The position numbers were made by a program, and so were the translations under genes. The notes under the pieces are model-generated. The model saw only the letters and a program-made list of their open reading frames with translations, was not told where the DNA came from and searched no databases. This document shows, piece by piece, positions 5,811 through 6,983 of a stretch of DNA of 6,983 bases. The stretch comes from Acidobacteriota bacterium (GTDB lineage: Bacteria > Acidobacteriota > Terriglobia > Terriglobales > Acidobacteriaceae): positions 1 to 6,983 of the forward strand of contig JAJYSL010000225.1 of NCBI GenBank assembly GCA_021793595.1, in the 5' to 3' direction. Positions within the stretch are counted from its first letter, which is position 1; each line of letters starts with the position of its first letter.

Positions 5811-6731
5811 TCAGATCGACGCCTTCTCCAGATCCTTGCGATTCCAATTGCCGGTGTTTGCGCCCGCCTCGTACGTGCTCTGCAGAAATTCAAGCAGCGC
5901 CGCACGCGGCGAACTCGCCTTCCGCACGTCATCGTACATTAGCAGAAATTCTTTCAGCTGCGGATGATAAAAAGCTTTTTCTGGCCGAATCGCCTGATTT
6001 GAGAATCCTTCCGGCTCCGGCGCCGCATAGGCGTAAAACGCGGGTCCCGCAATGTCGCCGCCTCCAGGCCACCATCCCGCGCTGATCACTTCGTGCGAAT
6101 ACGCCTCGCGTGTGATTGGATCGGCGTCCACACGCTCTGGCGCGCGCCGACCGGAAAACCGCGTTACAGCAAGATCAAAACTTCCCCAGAAAAAATGAGA
6201 TGGGCTCGATTTGCCGATGAATCGTGCACGGAATTCCTTGAAAAGGGAATCGCAGCTCACCAGGATTCTCCAGAATCGGTTCGCATATTCCGGGTCGTAG
6301 GATTTGTGCTGAATGTCCTGATCGAACGCAATCGGGTCGGGAATTTCGACCGGCATCGGCCAGATCTTCACCCGAATGCCGAGTTCGGCGAGGGTCGTCA
6401 TCAACATGTCATAGAAATCCGCTACGGACCGCGGCGCCAGCTTTATCGTTGCCCCAGTGGAATGATTCGTCTGAATGGTCAGTTTGTGATCGATGAAGTC
6501 GAACTGAATTTCAAAGATTCCGCGCGGGTAGGGAATCGCCGAAGTGGTGAGTCCGACTGCGTTGACGTAGAACGGGACCTCCCACCAGTGGTTCAGCTTC
6601 GGACTGAGTGCCAGACGAATCTTGCCGACAATCTGGGACCACATATGCAGTGTGTCGTAGGTCTGCTGCCATGCGGCTAAGGGAAGCTCAGGCCAATCTT
6701 CGGGGCCCGCGACGGTGATATTTGCGCTCAT
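5811..6731 (-). CDS. DUF5996 family protein of unknown function
   Basis: Full-length member of the DUF5996 family (306 residues, about the usual length), widespread in soil bacteria and of unknown role. Recognisable blocks are NHWWEVPFY (47-55), GLTTSAIPYP (60-69), RSVADFYD (101-108), VKIWPMPVEIPDPI (121-134), FFWGSFDLAVTRFSG (180-194), SHEVISAGWWPGGG (212-225) and YAAPEPEGF (235-243). There is no signal peptide or membrane segment, so it is probably cytoplasmic. It is rich in Trp, Phe and Tyr and has several conserved His and Asp/Glu, which might suggest an enzyme or ligand binder, but no catalytic motif can be named. I chose ATG 6731 (GGAG six bases upstream) over an in-frame TTG 18 bases earlier. 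An IS end lies just upstream, so its native promoter may have been displaced. Confidence 0.9.
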   Translation of the reverse strand: MSANITVAGPEDWPELPLAAWQQTYDTLHMWSQIVGKIRLALSPKLNHWWEVPFYVNAVGLTTSAIPYPRGIFEIQFDFIDHKLTIQTNHSTGATIKLAPRSVADFYDMLMTTLAELGIRVKIWPMPVEIPDPIAFDQDIQHKSYDPEYANRFWRILVSCDSLFKEFRARFIGKSSPSHFFWGSFDLAVTRFSGRRAPERVDADPITREAYSHEVISAGWWPGGGDIAGPAFYAYAAPEPEGFSNQAIRPEKAFYHPQLKEFLLMYDDVRKASSPRAALLEFLQSTYEAGANTGNWNRKDLEKASI

Positions 6732-6823
6732 GGTCTTCTCCGCAAACAAGTGTAAGCTGCTGCAGACTTGAGCATGTCCCGCGCATAGTTGAAAGTGGCG
6801 GGGCGGCGGTTAGGTTGATGTTA

Positions 6824-6983
6824 CTACGCAGCGACCTCGGCGGAAGCGTGCTGCGTAGGGTTGAGGATGGCTTCCAAGGCCCACAGATCGCGGTAACCCA
6901 TGATCTTGTTGAAGCGTTTCTCGGTTCGAAGAAAGGCCGAGGCCATCCAGCGCAAGACCATGTTGCCATTTTGCCAGTGAGTC
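6824..6983 (-). mobile_element. C-terminal end of an IS256-type transposase (5' part outside window)
   Basis: The last 52 codons of a transposase that enters from the window edge and ends at TAG 6826-6824. The reading HWQNGNMVLRWMASAFLRTE, followed by KRFNKIMGYRDLWALEAIL, matches the conserved C-terminal end of IS256-family (mutator-type) DDE transposases, including the WRN-type, EKRF and GYRDL features. The catalytic residues lie upstream and are not visible, so I cannot say if the element is intact. The element's right terminal repeat should lie within the next 30-70 bases, before the DUF5996 gene. Confidence 0.8.

Noticed and set aside
6747..6749. TTG as the start of the DUF5996 protein
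   Set aside because: An in-frame ATG 18 bases downstream has GGAG at proper spacing and gives a normal family length.
1..6983. CRISPR array, tRNA, rRNA, or toxin-antitoxin or other defence cassette
   Set aside because: I saw no regularly spaced repeats, no tRNA-like cloverleaf and no recognisable defence protein on either strand.

Overview
The window looks like a chromosomal segment of a soil-type bacterium of moderate GC content, most likely an acidobacterium. This placement is inferred from the look of the proteins (ClpC, a LolD-like ATPase, a DUF5996 protein, a PAS protein of the NIW-type) and not from any marker gene. Every gene I can support lies on the minus strand, so transcription runs from high to low coordinates. 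The plus-strand reading frames are shadows of these genes, with one weak exception.

Read in the direction of transcription, the window starts with the C-terminal end of an IS256-type transposase (6983-6824), cut by the window edge. Next is a complete DUF5996 gene (6731-5811). A 128-bp regulatory gap follows, carrying two copies of a GTTGC-N4-GCAAC palindrome and a leader hairpin, and then a universal stress protein gene (5682-5245). A decayed PAS-domain gene comes next (5159-4615), with an in-frame amber stop, an apparent internal deletion and a frameshift. About 320 bp with no recognisable gene follow. A small secreted tetraheme cytochrome c (4226-3825) comes next, preceded by a well placed CRP/FNR-type palindrome. 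After a structured gap of nearly 490 bp, the window ends with a LolD/MacB-type ABC ATPase (3336-2449) and, 14 bp further on, an almost complete clpC (2434 to the window edge).

The lolD-like gene and clpC form a probable two-gene operon: lipoprotein or substrate export across the inner membrane, and regulated proteolysis with ClpP. No partner permease for the ATPase and no clpP, mcsA, mcsB or ctsR is visible. The middle of the window reads as accessory stress and redox material. It holds a universal stress protein with twin operator-like sites, a multiheme cytochrome under a possible redox or cAMP-type regulator, and a dead sensory gene. Together with the IS end, this suggests a region that has been rearranged.

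I find no CRISPR array, no tRNA or rRNA, and no convincing new multi-gene system. The most interesting signals are regulatory: the paired palindromes upstream of the stress protein gene, the CRP/FNR-like site at the cytochrome promoter, and a strong unexplained hairpin between the cytochrome and the ABC gene.
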